Below are positions 35,342 through 44,785 of a stretch of DNA of 51,449 bases, in pieces (position 1 is the first letter of the stretch; the number at the start of each line of letters is the position of its first letter). The DNA comes from Calidifonticultor sp964387355 (GTDB lineage: Bacteria > Actinomycetota > Humimicrobiia > Humimicrobiales > Humimicrobiaceae): NCBI GenBank assembly GCA_964387355.1, contig CAYLWJ010000062.1, positions 1 to 51,449 of the forward strand. The letters are read 5' to 3'. Position numbers and translations under genes: made by a program. Below the pieces are notes generated by a model. That model saw only the letters and a program-made list of their open reading frames with translations, had not been told where the DNA came from and made no database searches.

Positions 35342-37426
35342 TTATCTCTTTGCTTTATTTCTTGAGTTACTTAATGTTTTATCTCTTGAATTACTTATTA
35401 TCTCTATTGCAGATTTAATTTTTTTTATTTCATCCCTTATAAAAGCAGCTTTTTCAAAATTTAATTCAGCTGCAGCCAAATGCATCTCTTCTTCTAAGCC
35501 GCTTATTATATTATCAATTTTTGATAAATCCAAATTTTTTAATTTTTCTAAATCCATATAACTTGTAAACTTTTCTCTTTTATCTGAAATTAATTCTGTT
35601 CTTGCTGAGCTTTTAGATTTAATACCTGTTGCAGTTAATATATCTGAAATATTTTTTCTTATTGTCTGCGGAGTTATGCCATGCTTAATGTTGTATTCAA
35701 TTTGAATTTTTCTCCTTCTATTTGTCTCTTCAACTGCGTTTTTCATTGCATTTGTAATATTATCTGCATATAAAATTACTGCACCATCTACATTTCGTGA
35801 AGCTCTTCCTATAGTCTGGATTAAAGAAATTTCAGAACGTAAAAAGCCCTCTTTGTCTGCATCTAAAATAGCAACTAATGAGACTTCCGGTAAATCTAAA
35901 CCTTCGCGAAGCAGGTTTATTCCAACTAATACATCAAATTCTCCTGATCTTAAGCCCCTTAATATTTCTATTCTTTCAAGAGTATCAATTGTTGAATGGA
36001 GATATCTTACTTTAATGTTCTTACCCGCTAAAAAATCTGCTAAATCCTCAGCCATTTTTTTTGTAAGCGTTGTAACCAATACCCTTTGACCATTAGAAAC
36101 TCTTTTTTTTATTTCACCCATTAAATCTTCTATCTGAGCTTTTGTAGGCCGAATAAAAACTTCAGGATCAACAAGACCTGTTGGTCTAATTATTTGTTCA
36201 ACAATTTGCATACTTACTTTTTTTTCAAATGGGCCTGGAGTGGCAGTGGTAAAAATAACTCGTTTTACTTTATTTAAAAATTCATCAAATCTTAGCGGTC
36301 TATTGTCTAGTGCAGAAGGAAGCCTAAAGCCGTAATCAACAAGGGTTTGCTTTCTGGATCTATCCCCCTCATACATACCCCTAATTTGAGGTACAGCAAT
36401 ATGAGATTCATCAATAATAGTTAAAAAATCTTCTGGAAAAAAGTCAATTAAAGTATTTGGAGTTTCTCCAGGGTTTTTTCCTAAAATATGTCTTGAATAA
36501 TTTTCAATTCCACTACAAAACCCAAGTTCTGCTATCATTTCCATATCATATCTAGTTCTAGATTCTAGCCTTTGAGCCTCCAAGAGCTTACCGTTTTTCT
36601 TAAAATATAAAACTCTTTCTTTCAACTCCTCTTCAATAGAAGTTAACGCCCTTTTAATCCAATCAGATGTTGCAAGAAAATGGGTAGCTGGAGAAATTAC
36701 AACCATGTCCAAATTATTATAAATTTCCCCTGAAATTGGATCAAATTCATAAATCTTTTCTATCTCATCACCAAAAAGCTGAATTCTGACTGCTCTATCT
36801 TGATATGCTGGAAAGATTTCAACAATATCTCCCTTAACCCTAAACTTGCCCTGACTAAATTCATAATCATTTCGTTCATATTTAATAGAAATTAAATTTT
36901 TAATAAGCTCTTCTCTTTCATATTCACTGTTTTTCTTTAAAAAAATTCTTTGCTTCTCATATTCTATTGGAGAGCCAAGATTATATATACAAGAAACACT
37001 TGCAACTACTATAACATCATTTCTAAGATAAAGAGAATTAGTAGTAGAAAGCCTTAATTTTTCTATCTCTTCATTAATTGAAGTGTCCTTTTCTATATAC
37101 ATATCTTTACTTGGAATATAAGCTTCAGGCTGATAGTAATCATAATAACTTACAAAATATTCAACAGCATTTTCTGGAAAAAATTCCTTAAATTCATTAC
37201 AAAGCTGAGCTGCCAATGTTTTATTTGGTGCAAGAACTAGTGTGGGAAGCTGTATATTCTGTATTACATTAGCCATGGTATAAGTTTTACCAGAGCCTGT
37301 AACGCCCAGCAAAGTCTGGAATTTATAATTTTTTTTTAAGCCTTCTGTTAACTGATCAATCGCCTTTTGCTGGTCACCTTGTGGTGAATAATTTGAAGTA
37401 ATTTTAAATTTTCTGTTTATTATCAT
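35342..37426 (-). CDS. uvrB: Excinuclease ABC subunit B
   Basis: The damage-verifying helicase of excision repair, 694 residues. Walker A is GVTGSGKT (41-48), the beta-hairpin region reads YYDYYQPEAYIPSKDMYIEKD, and the helicase motifs DESHIAVPQ and QTIGRASRNVDG follow. A C-terminal UVR domain (LEEEMHLAAAELNFEKAAFIRDEI) binds UvrC. The last 20 residues contain a small tandem duplication, SNSRDKTLSNSRNK. It is followed by uvrA 46 bp on. No ribosome site. Confidence 0.98.
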   Translation of the reverse strand: MIINRKFKITSNYSPQGDQQKAIDQLTEGLKKNYKFQTLLGVTGSGKTYTMANVIQNIQLPTLVLAPNKTLAAQLCNEFKEFFPENAVEYFVSYYDYYQPEAYIPSKDMYIEKDTSINEEIEKLRLSTTNSLYLRNDVIVVASVSCIYNLGSPIEYEKQRIFLKKNSEYEREELIKNLISIKYERNDYEFSQGKFRVKGDIVEIFPAYQDRAVRIQLFGDEIEKIYEFDPISGEIYNNLDMVVISPATHFLATSDWIKRALTSIEEELKERVLYFKKNGKLLEAQRLESRTRYDMEMIAELGFCSGIENYSRHILGKNPGETPNTLIDFFPEDFLTIIDESHIAVPQIRGMYEGDRSRKQTLVDYGFRLPSALDNRPLRFDEFLNKVKRVIFTTATPGPFEKKVSMQIVEQIIRPTGLVDPEVFIRPTKAQIEDLMGEIKKRVSNGQRVLVTTLTKKMAEDLADFLAGKNIKVRYLHSTIDTLERIEILRGLRSGEFDVLVGINLLREGLDLPEVSLVAILDADKEGFLRSEISLIQTIGRASRNVDGAVILYADNITNAMKNAVEETNRRRKIQIEYNIKHGITPQTIRKNISDILTATGIKSKSSARTELISDKREKFTSYMDLEKLKNLDLSKIDNIISGLEEEMHLAAAELNFEKAAFIRDEIKKIKSAIEIISNSRDKTLSNSRNKAKR
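35345..35398 (-). repeat. Tandem duplication at the 3' end of uvrB
   Basis: Two imperfect copies of about 24-27 bases (core TTCTTGAGTTACTTA / TCTTGAATTACTTA on the plus strand) encode the repeated SNSRxK tail of UvrB. It is in frame and just before the stop, so probably harmless. Confidence 0.6.
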
Positions 37427-37561
37427 TTTAATTTTATTATCATCTTTATTAAATAAATAGTTATAATGGTTATTAAAAAAGCTAAATCATTTAAGCTATA
37501 TTATTTTAAACTAAACTACTTTATTTATTTTTTAAATTTATTCTATAAATTAACATCTTTT

Positions 37562-37655
37562 ATAAAATTAAGCCCTTTTATATAATTAAGACTTTTGTTA
37601 AATTAAGACTTTTTACTAAATTAAGACCTTTTCTTAAATTAAGAGTTTTTGGCAT
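37562..37655. repeat. Array of about six AAATTAAGxCTTTT repeats
   Basis: Units of about 17-19 bases (core AATTAAGACTTTT) start near 37564, 37583, 37600, 37618 and 37636, with one more degenerate copy to the left. They cover the 3' end of coaE and the gap toward uvrB. The unit resembles neither a terminator nor a known binding site; slippage is the simplest origin. Confidence 0.7.
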
Positions 37656-38283
37656 AATAATCTTTTAATATTATTTCCTTTACTTTATCAACTTCATTTT
37701 CTAGACTTTCTAAATCTTTAGTATTTTCTACTATATAGTTTATATTATTTTTTTTAATTTTTATATACTGACCCTTAATTCTTATTAACGCTTCGTTTAA
37801 ATTTATTAAATTTTTTTCCATTAAAAGCTTACATCTTTTTTTAATATTTGATTTAACCAGAATTATAAAATTACAATAATTGTAAATATCTAAGCTAAAA
37901 AGAATTGCTGCATCAATTATTAAAAAATCCCAATTATTTTCTTTTTTCAGCTTTGAAACAAACTTCTTTACATTTTCATCAATTAACGGAATCATAATTC
38001 TGTTTAATTTTTCAAGTTCAATTTTTGAATTAAAAACTATTAAAGCTAATTTTTTAAAATCAATATTATTATCATCTAGAAATATTGAGTTTCCAAAATA
38101 CTCTCTAAGTTTTAAAAGAACACTTTTATTTTTTTTATATATATTTTTTGCTTCTAAATCAATATCATAGACAAAGCTTCTTTCAAGCTTTTTACTTAAC
38201 ATCTTAGCAACAGTTGTTTTACCACAAGCAGTTTTTCCTGTTACTCCAATAATATATATATCTCTGCTTTTTAAATTGTTCAC
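37639..38283 (-). CDS. coaE: Dephospho-CoA kinase, divergent
   Basis: Last step of CoA synthesis: phosphorylation of dephospho-CoA. It has 214 residues, a GTG start and the P-loop GKTACGKT near residues 16-23, then YDIDLEAKNIY in place of the usual DADxxAR, and a lid/Arg-rich segment later. Several family hallmarks differ: the HP dipeptide is IP (LNRIMIPLI), and the DVPLLFE stretch reads IDAAILFSL. Gene order (between uvrB and rpsA) and length strongly support coaE. Sequence alone would leave a related P-loop kinase possible. The 3' end is built into a repeat array. Confidence 0.8.
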   Translation of the reverse strand: MNNLKSRDIYIIGVTGKTACGKTTVAKMLSKKLERSFVYDIDLEAKNIYKKNKSVLLKLREYFGNSIFLDDNNIDFKKLALIVFNSKIELEKLNRIMIPLIDENVKKFVSKLKKENNWDFLIIDAAILFSLDIYNYCNFIILVKSNIKKRCKLLMEKNLINLNEALIRIKGQYIKIKKNNINYIVENTKDLESLENEVDKVKEIILKDYYAKNS

Positions 38284-38810
38284 TTCTTTATTAAATGCTT
38301 TTAGTCTTATTTTAATATTATTATTTAATCTTATTATTATATAACTTATTTATTATAAAACTTTTTTAAAGTAATTAAATTATTTTAATAACACACATTA
38401 TTACCATATTTTTTTTGACAGCAATTAAAGTTGATCAAAGTAAGCACAGATTTTTATCCATTAAATATTTTAAATACAAATTAAAAGTTTATAACCAATT
38501 GATATTATAAACTTTCACATAAATCATGGCATCATTAATTTTGCTAAGTTAGCATCAAAACTTTTGTGATAAAAAATAAATTAATGGTCAAGTATGGGTT
38601 ATGTAGAAAACCATTTGAAGTATTGCACTGTTATATTGGTACTATTATTTTTAAGCTGTAGATTAAGAATGCTAAAGTCTTATGGTAAAATAATTAAAAA
38701 TGCTTTAATTTAATTAAATTAAAACAAATTTAATAAATAAATATTTTAAGTAAAATAAGTATTTAATAGTATTTAATTATATTTAATAAATATTTAATTA
38801 AAGCAATAAG
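38284..38810. other. Long gap between rpsA and coaE, unexplained
   Basis: This 527-base gap has a less AT-biased core (about 38410-38690). A TTGACA string (38415-38420, plus strand) opens it, followed by short open frames on the plus strand that end quickly. Nothing folds convincingly as a tRNA and I recognise no protein. It may be a decayed gene, a small RNA, or the promoter region of the coaE-uvrB group. Confidence 0.4.
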
Positions 38811-40289
38811 CTATTCTAAGTTTGCTTCATGCTTCATTTCTTCAAGAATTTTTTTAATTGCTTTCTTTTTTTCTTCTGGATCAAGACCTTCAAGTTGGCT
38901 ATCTATTAAACTATCGCCATTTTTTTCTGAAACTAAATTTTGTTCTTCTTTTTCTTTATCTGAAATACTTAAGTCTTGAACATTACCGCTTTTGTCAACA
39001 CCAGTAGCATCAGCAGTATTTTCTGAACTTTTTATGCTTTCTTTTATTTTATCTTTATCGGATTCAGCTACACTAGATACTTGTATTTTAATCTTTACTT
39101 TTTCATCTTTTTTGCCTTCAGTAATGTCTTTTTCTTTAAGTTCTTTACCAGCTTTTTCAGTATCTATCTCGTCAGGCTCTGGATGCTCTACCTGTTTAAC
39201 ACTAAAAGCCATTCTTCTTTTATCAAAATCTATATCTATAATTCTTATTGTTAATTCATCACCAATTTTGGCTACATCGCTTGGCCTTCTAATTGGCTCA
39301 GAAGAAAGTTCTGTAATATGAACTAGGCCTTCTAATCCTGGCTCAATTTGAACAAATAAACCAAACTTCACTATACGTGATACTTTTCCAGTAACTACAT
39401 CCTTAATTTTATATTTCTTTATTTTTTCAAGCCATGGGTCTTTTTGTGTCTGCTTTAACCCTAAAGAAAGCCTTTGTTTTTCCCTGTCTATATCTAGTAC
39501 TTCAACGTTTACTTCGTCATTAACTTTTACAACCTCTGAAGGATGTTTTACATGATTCCAAGATAACTCAGAGATATGAATTAAGCCATCAATTCCGTCA
39601 ACATCAACGAACGCTCCAAAATCTGCAATACTAGTAATTATACCCTTTTTAATTTGTCCTACTTCAATACTATCTAAAGCAGATTTTCTTTGAACCTTTC
39701 TTTCATCTTCAATTATTGCCTTTCTTGAAAGAACAACATTATTCCTATTCCTATCAACTTCTATAATTTTACAAAGGCACTTTTCGCCAATATATGAGTT
39801 TAAATCCTTAGTTTTTCTAATATCTATAAGTGAAGCAGGCAAAAATCCCCGTAAACCAATGTCTAAAATTAAGCCACCTTTCACACATTCAATTACTTCA
39901 CCTTCAATAACTTCGCCATTTTTATAAATTTCTTCAATCCTGTCAAAACTTTTTTCAATCTCGGCCCTTTTTTTGGATAAAATTAACCTTCCATCCTGGT
40001 CCTCTTTTTGTAGAACCATTATATCTATTTCCTCATCAATACTAAGAACTTCTTCAGGTCTAACATTATTTCTAATTGAAAGTTCTGAAAAAGGTATAAC
40101 CCCTTCAGATTTATAGCCAACATCTATTAAAACTTCATCTTTATCAATTTTTACAACCTTGCCACGTAAGATATCACCTTCGTTGAAGTTAATTATTGTT
40201 GCATCATAATTTGGTACTAATTCACCTGCCTCATTTTTAATCATATAGTTATCATCATTTAATCTGTTAAAATTTTTATTTTTAACCAT
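38811..40289 (-). CDS. rpsA: 30S ribosomal protein S1
   Basis: RNA-binding ribosomal protein with four S1 (OB-fold) domains in the first 375 residues (motifs GDILRGKVVKIDKDEVLIDVG, GEVIEGEVIECVKGGLILDI, GQIKKGIITSIADFGAFVDV and VVTGKVSRIVKFGLFVQIEPG). A long acidic, Ser/Lys/Glu-rich tail of about 120 residues follows, as in actinobacterial S1. I chose the ATG at 40289 rather than the GTG at 40304, which overlaps the ribosome site GAAGGGTGG. It lies 101 bp after polA. An S1 of this kind would help start translation on the many messages here that lack a ribosome site (inference). Confidence 0.96.
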   Translation of the reverse strand: MVKNKNFNRLNDDNYMIKNEAGELVPNYDATIINFNEGDILRGKVVKIDKDEVLIDVGYKSEGVIPFSELSIRNNVRPEEVLSIDEEIDIMVLQKEDQDGRLILSKKRAEIEKSFDRIEEIYKNGEVIEGEVIECVKGGLILDIGLRGFLPASLIDIRKTKDLNSYIGEKCLCKIIEVDRNRNNVVLSRKAIIEDERKVQRKSALDSIEVGQIKKGIITSIADFGAFVDVDGIDGLIHISELSWNHVKHPSEVVKVNDEVNVEVLDIDREKQRLSLGLKQTQKDPWLEKIKKYKIKDVVTGKVSRIVKFGLFVQIEPGLEGLVHITELSSEPIRRPSDVAKIGDELTIRIIDIDFDKRRMAFSVKQVEHPEPDEIDTEKAGKELKEKDITEGKKDEKVKIKIQVSSVAESDKDKIKESIKSSENTADATGVDKSGNVQDLSISDKEKEEQNLVSEKNGDSLIDSQLEGLDPEEKKKAIKKILEEMKHEANLE

Positions 40290-40390
40290 TATTAAAAAAA
40301 CCACCCTTCATTTTAAATTTAAAACGCACAAAAGAATATCATGTATAAAATTATTTATCAATATCTTTAAAATATTTTATTTAAACCAAA

Positions 40391-43177
40391 TTATTCTAAA
40401 AGCCAGTTTTTGCCAACTTTTATATCAACTTTTAAAGAAGTTTTTAAATTTACTGCATTTTCCATTGCATTCTTTATCAAATTTTTAATAGTTTCTACAT
40501 CATTTTTTTTAACTTCTAAGACAATTTCATCGTGGACGTGGAGTATTATATTAGAATCCAGCTTTTGTTCTTTTATACTTTTAAATATTTTAACTGTAGC
40601 TATTTTCATTATATCAGCAGCTGTCCCTTGTATTGGAGTATTAATTGCAAGACGTTCACCAAGATTTCTAATATTTGCATTTGTGCTTGCAAGCTCTTTA
40701 ATATATCTTTTTCTGCCAAACATTGTTACAGCATAACCAGTTTTGTATGCACTAGTAATTAAACTATTAATGTATTCTTTTATTTTTGGGTATTTATTAA
40801 AATAAAGCTGAATATATTGTCTTGCTTCATCCTCTGATATATCTAATCTGCTTTTTAGCCCAAATTCAGTCATTCCGTAAATTATACCAAAATTTATTGC
40901 TTTTGCTTTTCTTCTTAAATTTTCATCCACCTTATCATAGCTGACCCCAAATATTTCAGATGCTGTTTTTGCATGTATGTCCTCTCCTAAATTAAATGCT
41001 TTTATTAATTCTTCATCATTAGCTAAATGCGCAAGCACCCTTAACTCAATCTGAGAATAATCAGCAGAAATTAACAAATCATACCCTATTCCTGGAATAA
41101 AAGCTTTCCTTATTTGCCTTCCAAGCTCTGTTCTAATTGGAATATTTTGAAGGTTAGGATTATTTGAACTTATTCTTCCTGTAGTTGTTCCTAGTTGATT
41201 ATAAGTTGCATGAACTCTCTTATCTTTCTCATCTACAATTTTAGGCAACACATCAAGATAAGTATTTTTTAACTTAACTTTTTCTCTATAATCCAGAATT
41301 TTTTCAATTACAGGGTGCAAATTAATTAATGAAATTAAAGTAGATGCATCTGTTGAATAACCAGTTTTTGTTTTTTTTGTCGGAATTAGTTTTAAATCTT
41401 GGTATAAAGTTTTTGCAAGCTGCTGTGTAGAGTTAATATTAAATGTTTTATTGCATAACTTATATATTTGGTTTGTTAAATCTTTTATATTTTTTTCATA
41501 TTCCTTTATTAAATATTCTAAATATTCTACATCAACACTAACGCCTTTAAATTCCATTTCAGCCAGTACTTCAATTAAAGGAGCTTCAATTTCATAATAT
41601 AAATAATCCAGTTTTTCAATTTTAATTTTTTCAGAAAGTTTATTATGTACTTGAGGAAAACACGATACTTCATTAATTAATTTTTTTATTATTTCAAAAA
41701 AGACATCGGGGTTATTTTGAAATTCCAAAGGAGATTGATAATTTTGCTGACTTATTTTTATATCGTCTACAATTTTTTCATTATAGCCATCTATTAATTC
41801 AGAGCATATTCCTTTAAAATCTATATCTGGCTTAACAGGATTTAAAAGCAAATACTGAATTTTAAAATCTTCAATTGGAGAGCTTAAATCAAATTTATTT
41901 TCTTTAAAAAACTTGTAGATTTGTTTAAAGTCAAAACCTATTTTTTTTAATTCAGCATTTTCTAATAATTTTTTTAAATTTAAATTCTGCCAATTTTCAA
42001 TTAAAAAACTTCTGCTAAAAATTAAGAAATTTTTTAGCCCATCAAAAATAACTAAGTATTCTTCAGTTTTATAATCTTCATTTTTACTTAATGTATCTTG
42101 CTTATCTTTTTTATCTTGTTTATTTTGTTTATTTTCAATAAATTTAATAGTATTTATAAATACACAATTTTTAAAAGAAAGCAAAATTTTATTATCTAAA
42201 TCAATATTATAATTAAAATTATATCTTATTACTTTATTGGAGTTATTGTTTATATTATTTGGTTTTGCTTTAAAACTGCTGTTGTAAAACCCTGTTATAT
42301 TATAAAGCCTGTTTTTAAGGGTTTTAAATTCTAATGAGTCAAATAAATCTTCTGCTTTTTTTAACTCAAACCCAGAGAAATTTTTCAAAAGTAATGCTTT
42401 TATGTCAAGTTTTAAATCATCTTTTAAAGTTACAAGTTCTAAGCTTTTTCTAATTAAAGTTTCATTTTCTAGTAATAGATTTCTTAATTTCTCATTTTTT
42501 ATTTCATCTATATTTTTAAATATATTTTCAATACTTCCAAATTTCTTAATTAAATCTTGTGCAGTTTTTGGCCCTATTCCAGGAGCCCCTGGAATGTTAT
42601 CAGAAGTATCTCCTGTTAATGCTAAAAGATCTCTTATATTTTCTGGTTTTACTTCATATTTTTCCAATACTTTCTCATAGTTATATAAAACTGTTTCTGT
42701 TATACCTTTTTTTAGTGCAATAATAGAAACATTAGAATTAGGACTGAGTATCTGAAGTATATCTTTATCACTTGAAACAACAATAATTTCAGTAAAATCA
42801 TTACTTACCTGCTTAATGATAGCAGATATTACATCATCTGCCTCAAAGCCTTCAACTTCAATACTTGAAATGTTTAAAGATTCAATTACTTCTTTAATAA
42901 TTCTTATTTGATTTGACAACTCATCAGGCATTTTTTTTCTTTGTGCTTTATACTGTTCAAAAACATCATGGCGAAAAGTTGGACCTTTGCAGTCAAAAAC
43001 ACAAATAATAGTTTGAGGCTTATAATCCTCAATTAACTTTAACAGCATTGAAGTAAATCCATAAACTGCATTTGTTTGAACACCAGTAGAAGTTGCAATA
43101 GTTTGAGGTAAAGCATAAAAAGCACGATAAGCAATGTTATTGCTGTCTATTAAAATTAATTTATTTTCAATATTCAA
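40391..43177 (-). CDS. polA: DNA polymerase I
   Basis: Repair and Okazaki-fragment polymerase, 928 residues, starting at a TTG (43177) with ribosome site AAGGAG. The 5' nuclease domain (about 1-300) has VFDCKGPTFRHD and TGDTSDNIPGAPGIGPKTA. A central 3'-5' exonuclease-like domain (about 310-500) lacks the DTE and other acidic catalytic residues, so proofreading is probably absent. The polymerase domain has motif A DYSQIELRVLAHL, motif B RRKAKAINFGIIYG and motif C HDEIVLEV. A Lys/Gln/Asp-rich repeat interrupts the dead exonuclease domain. It is the first gene of the run toward rpsA. Confidence 0.98.
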   Translation of the reverse strand: MNIENKLILIDSNNIAYRAFYALPQTIATSTGVQTNAVYGFTSMLLKLIEDYKPQTIICVFDCKGPTFRHDVFEQYKAQRKKMPDELSNQIRIIKEVIESLNISSIEVEGFEADDVISAIIKQVSNDFTEIIVVSSDKDILQILSPNSNVSIIALKKGITETVLYNYEKVLEKYEVKPENIRDLLALTGDTSDNIPGAPGIGPKTAQDLIKKFGSIENIFKNIDEIKNEKLRNLLLENETLIRKSLELVTLKDDLKLDIKALLLKNFSGFELKKAEDLFDSLEFKTLKNRLYNITGFYNSSFKAKPNNINNNSNKVIRYNFNYNIDLDNKILLSFKNCVFINTIKFIENKQNKQDKKDKQDTLSKNEDYKTEEYLVIFDGLKNFLIFSRSFLIENWQNLNLKKLLENAELKKIGFDFKQIYKFFKENKFDLSSPIEDFKIQYLLLNPVKPDIDFKGICSELIDGYNEKIVDDIKISQQNYQSPLEFQNNPDVFFEIIKKLINEVSCFPQVHNKLSEKIKIEKLDYLYYEIEAPLIEVLAEMEFKGVSVDVEYLEYLIKEYEKNIKDLTNQIYKLCNKTFNINSTQQLAKTLYQDLKLIPTKKTKTGYSTDASTLISLINLHPVIEKILDYREKVKLKNTYLDVLPKIVDEKDKRVHATYNQLGTTTGRISSNNPNLQNIPIRTELGRQIRKAFIPGIGYDLLISADYSQIELRVLAHLANDEELIKAFNLGEDIHAKTASEIFGVSYDKVDENLRRKAKAINFGIIYGMTEFGLKSRLDISEDEARQYIQLYFNKYPKIKEYINSLITSAYKTGYAVTMFGRKRYIKELASTNANIRNLGERLAINTPIQGTAADIMKIATVKIFKSIKEQKLDSNIILHVHDEIVLEVKKNDVETIKNLIKNAMENAVNLKTSLKVDIKVGKNWLLE
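42095..42137 (-). repeat. Lys/Gln/Asp coding repeat in polA
   Basis: Short units such as CTTATCTTT, TTATCTTG and TTATTTTG repeat on the plus strand and encode NKQNKQDKKDKQD within the exonuclease-like domain. Confidence 0.7.
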
Positions 43178-43365
43178 AACCTAATACTCCTTGATATTGA
43201 CCTTTATAATGACCTTGATATTAAGATAAAGTTAAGCTACAATTTTGTTTGTTTAGATTAATTGTTTAATTGCTTAATTTTTAATTTCTTAATTTTTTTA
43301 ATTGCTTATTTTTTTAAATTTAATACACTTAATAAATTTAATACCTACTTATTGTTTAAACAAGT
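43178..43365. other. Gap between polA and tRNA-Leu(CAA)
   Basis: Divergent promoters are expected here. The middle is filled with short T-rich repeats (TTAATTGCTTAATTTT-like, about 43258-43315). No protein gene is seen. The ORF that runs from 43262 through the tRNA is an artefact of the tRNA sequence. Confidence 0.5.
43302..43329 (+). promoter_or_regulatory. Candidate promoter of tRNA-Leu(CAA)
   Basis: TTGCTT (43302-43307), a 16-base spacer and TACACT (43324-43329) lie about 36 bases before the tRNA. This is a fair match to a housekeeping sigma promoter. Confidence 0.4.
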
Positions 43366-43454
43366 GCCGAAGTGGCGGAATTGGCAGACGCGCTGGACTC
43401 AAAATCCAGTGGACCGCGAGGTTCGTGTCGGTTCGACCCCGACCTTCGGCACCA
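43366..43454 (+). tRNA. tRNA-Leu (anticodon CAA)
   Basis: Acceptor GCCGAAG pairs with CTTCGGC. The anticodon stem CTGGA/TCCAG encloses the loop CTCAAAA (CAA). The variable arm is long, as for leucine. The discriminator is A and CCA is encoded at 43452-43454. It is transcribed on the plus strand, against the flanking genes. Confidence 0.98.
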
Positions 43455-43784
43455 CTTTAATAATTTATTCAAACAATAAAACAAATATTTAAGGTTTATT
43501 TAAGATTATATAATCATATAATTAACATACGAACATTTAATATTTTGATATTAATTCTTGTTTAGAGCAGTTTATGAACATCTAATCTATTATATGAACA
43601 TTTAACATATAGTTATTTAATATAAAATTTATAACTATTTTTAATGTTGCTTAACTAACATTACTAATTAGTTCTTGCTGAATAATTAATAAAAATTAAG
43701 TAATTTAAAAAAAATTTAAGCTTAGAAATTTGAAAAATATCAAAAATACTTGAATTGTTTAGCAAGGACTAATTAGATTACTAA
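43455..43784. other. Convergent gap between tRNA-Leu(CAA) and pfkA
   Basis: No gene. It holds three copies of AYGAACATYTAA (near 43529, 43574 and 43594) and an imperfect inverted repeat that encloses about 80 bases next to the pfkA stop. Confidence 0.55.
43664..43776. repeat. Inverted-repeat element next to pfkA
   Basis: CTAATTAGTTCTTGCT (43664-43679) and AGCAAGGACTAATTAG (43761-43776) match as inverted arms in 15 of 16 positions, and the pairing continues inward less well. The enclosed 81 bases are AT-rich. It could be a large terminator stem for pfkA or a small decayed mobile unit. Confidence 0.6.
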
Positions 43785-44750
43785 CTAAGATAAAATATGT
43801 GCTAGCTGATAAAGCTCCCTGCTCACATCTTTTTTATTATTCATTACATATTCTAAAGGTACTGGCAAAATCTTTTTACCTTGAATTGCTGTCATGCAGT
43901 CGCTTTCACCTTTTAATAATAAATCAACTGCTTTTTTCCCAAATTGAGCAGCAAGAAGTCTGTCAAGAGCAGAAGGAAAACCTCCTCGCTGAATATGACC
44001 AAGGACCGATACCCTTACCTCATGTCCAACTAGCAATTTAATAGATGCAGCAACATCACTAGCTTTAGCAGCCCCCTCTGCAACTATTATTAAAGTGTGT
44101 CTTTTGCCTTTGCGATGATTTTTTATAGAGTTTGCAATTTTTACTAAATCAACCTCAACCTCAGGTATTAAAATATAATCAGCTGCACATGCAAGTCCTG
44201 CATTAATTGCAATCAATCCTGAGTTTTTTCCCATGACTTCTATTACAAATAGCCTATCATGTGAAAAAGCTGTATCACGTATTTTTGATAAAAGACTTAT
44301 AATAACATTAAGTGCAGTATCAAATCCAATGCTGTAATCTGTCCCTGCAATATCATTATCTATAGTTGCAGGAATACCTACTGCCTTTACACCTCTTAAA
44401 TGAAGATCATGTGCTCCTCTAAATGAGCCATCTCCACCAATTATAATTAATCCATCCACTTGATTTTTATTTAAATTTTGAATTGCTTTCTTCATTCCTT
44501 CTTCTGTTTTAAATTCTTGTGAACGGGCAGAATATAAAATAGTTCCACCTCTATCAATAATACCGCCAACGTTTTCAACTGTTAACTCTATAAAATTATT
44601 AGCAATTAACCCTTTAAAACCTTCATAAAAACCAATTACTTCTAGGGACTTGTATTTTGCATATCTTGTGACCGCTCTAATAGTTGCGTTCATTCCGCTT
44701 GCATCGCCGCCACTTGTAAGAACACCAATTTTTTTTATATTTTTAACCAT
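43785..44750 (-). CDS. pfkA: ATP-dependent 6-phosphofructokinase
   Basis: Commits fructose 6-phosphate to glycolysis. It has 321 residues with GVLTSGGDASGMNATIR, GGDGSF (105-110; Gly at the position that distinguishes ATP-users from the pyrophosphate GGDD type), catalytic Asp131 in TIDND and MGKNSG. It has a strong ribosome site, AGGGAGC. It lies 35 bp downstream of hisIE and seems to be the last gene of the histidine operon, an unusual partner. Confidence 0.97.
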   Translation of the reverse strand: MVKNIKKIGVLTSGGDASGMNATIRAVTRYAKYKSLEVIGFYEGFKGLIANNFIELTVENVGGIIDRGGTILYSARSQEFKTEEGMKKAIQNLNKNQVDGLIIIGGDGSFRGAHDLHLRGVKAVGIPATIDNDIAGTDYSIGFDTALNVIISLLSKIRDTAFSHDRLFVIEVMGKNSGLIAINAGLACAADYILIPEVEVDLVKIANSIKNHRKGKRHTLIIVAEGAAKASDVAASIKLLVGHEVRVSVLGHIQRGGFPSALDRLLAAQFGKKAVDLLLKGESDCMTAIQGKKILPVPLEYVMNNKKDVSRELYQLAHILS

Positions 44751-44785
44751 TAGCTGCTCCCTTTCTTACTTTTTTTACTTGCTTC

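Noticed and set aside
43262..43492. Plus-strand ORF of 76 codons across tRNA-Leu(CAA)
   Set aside because: Its most protein-like part is simply the translated tRNA; this type of false protein is common. The rest is T-rich repeat.
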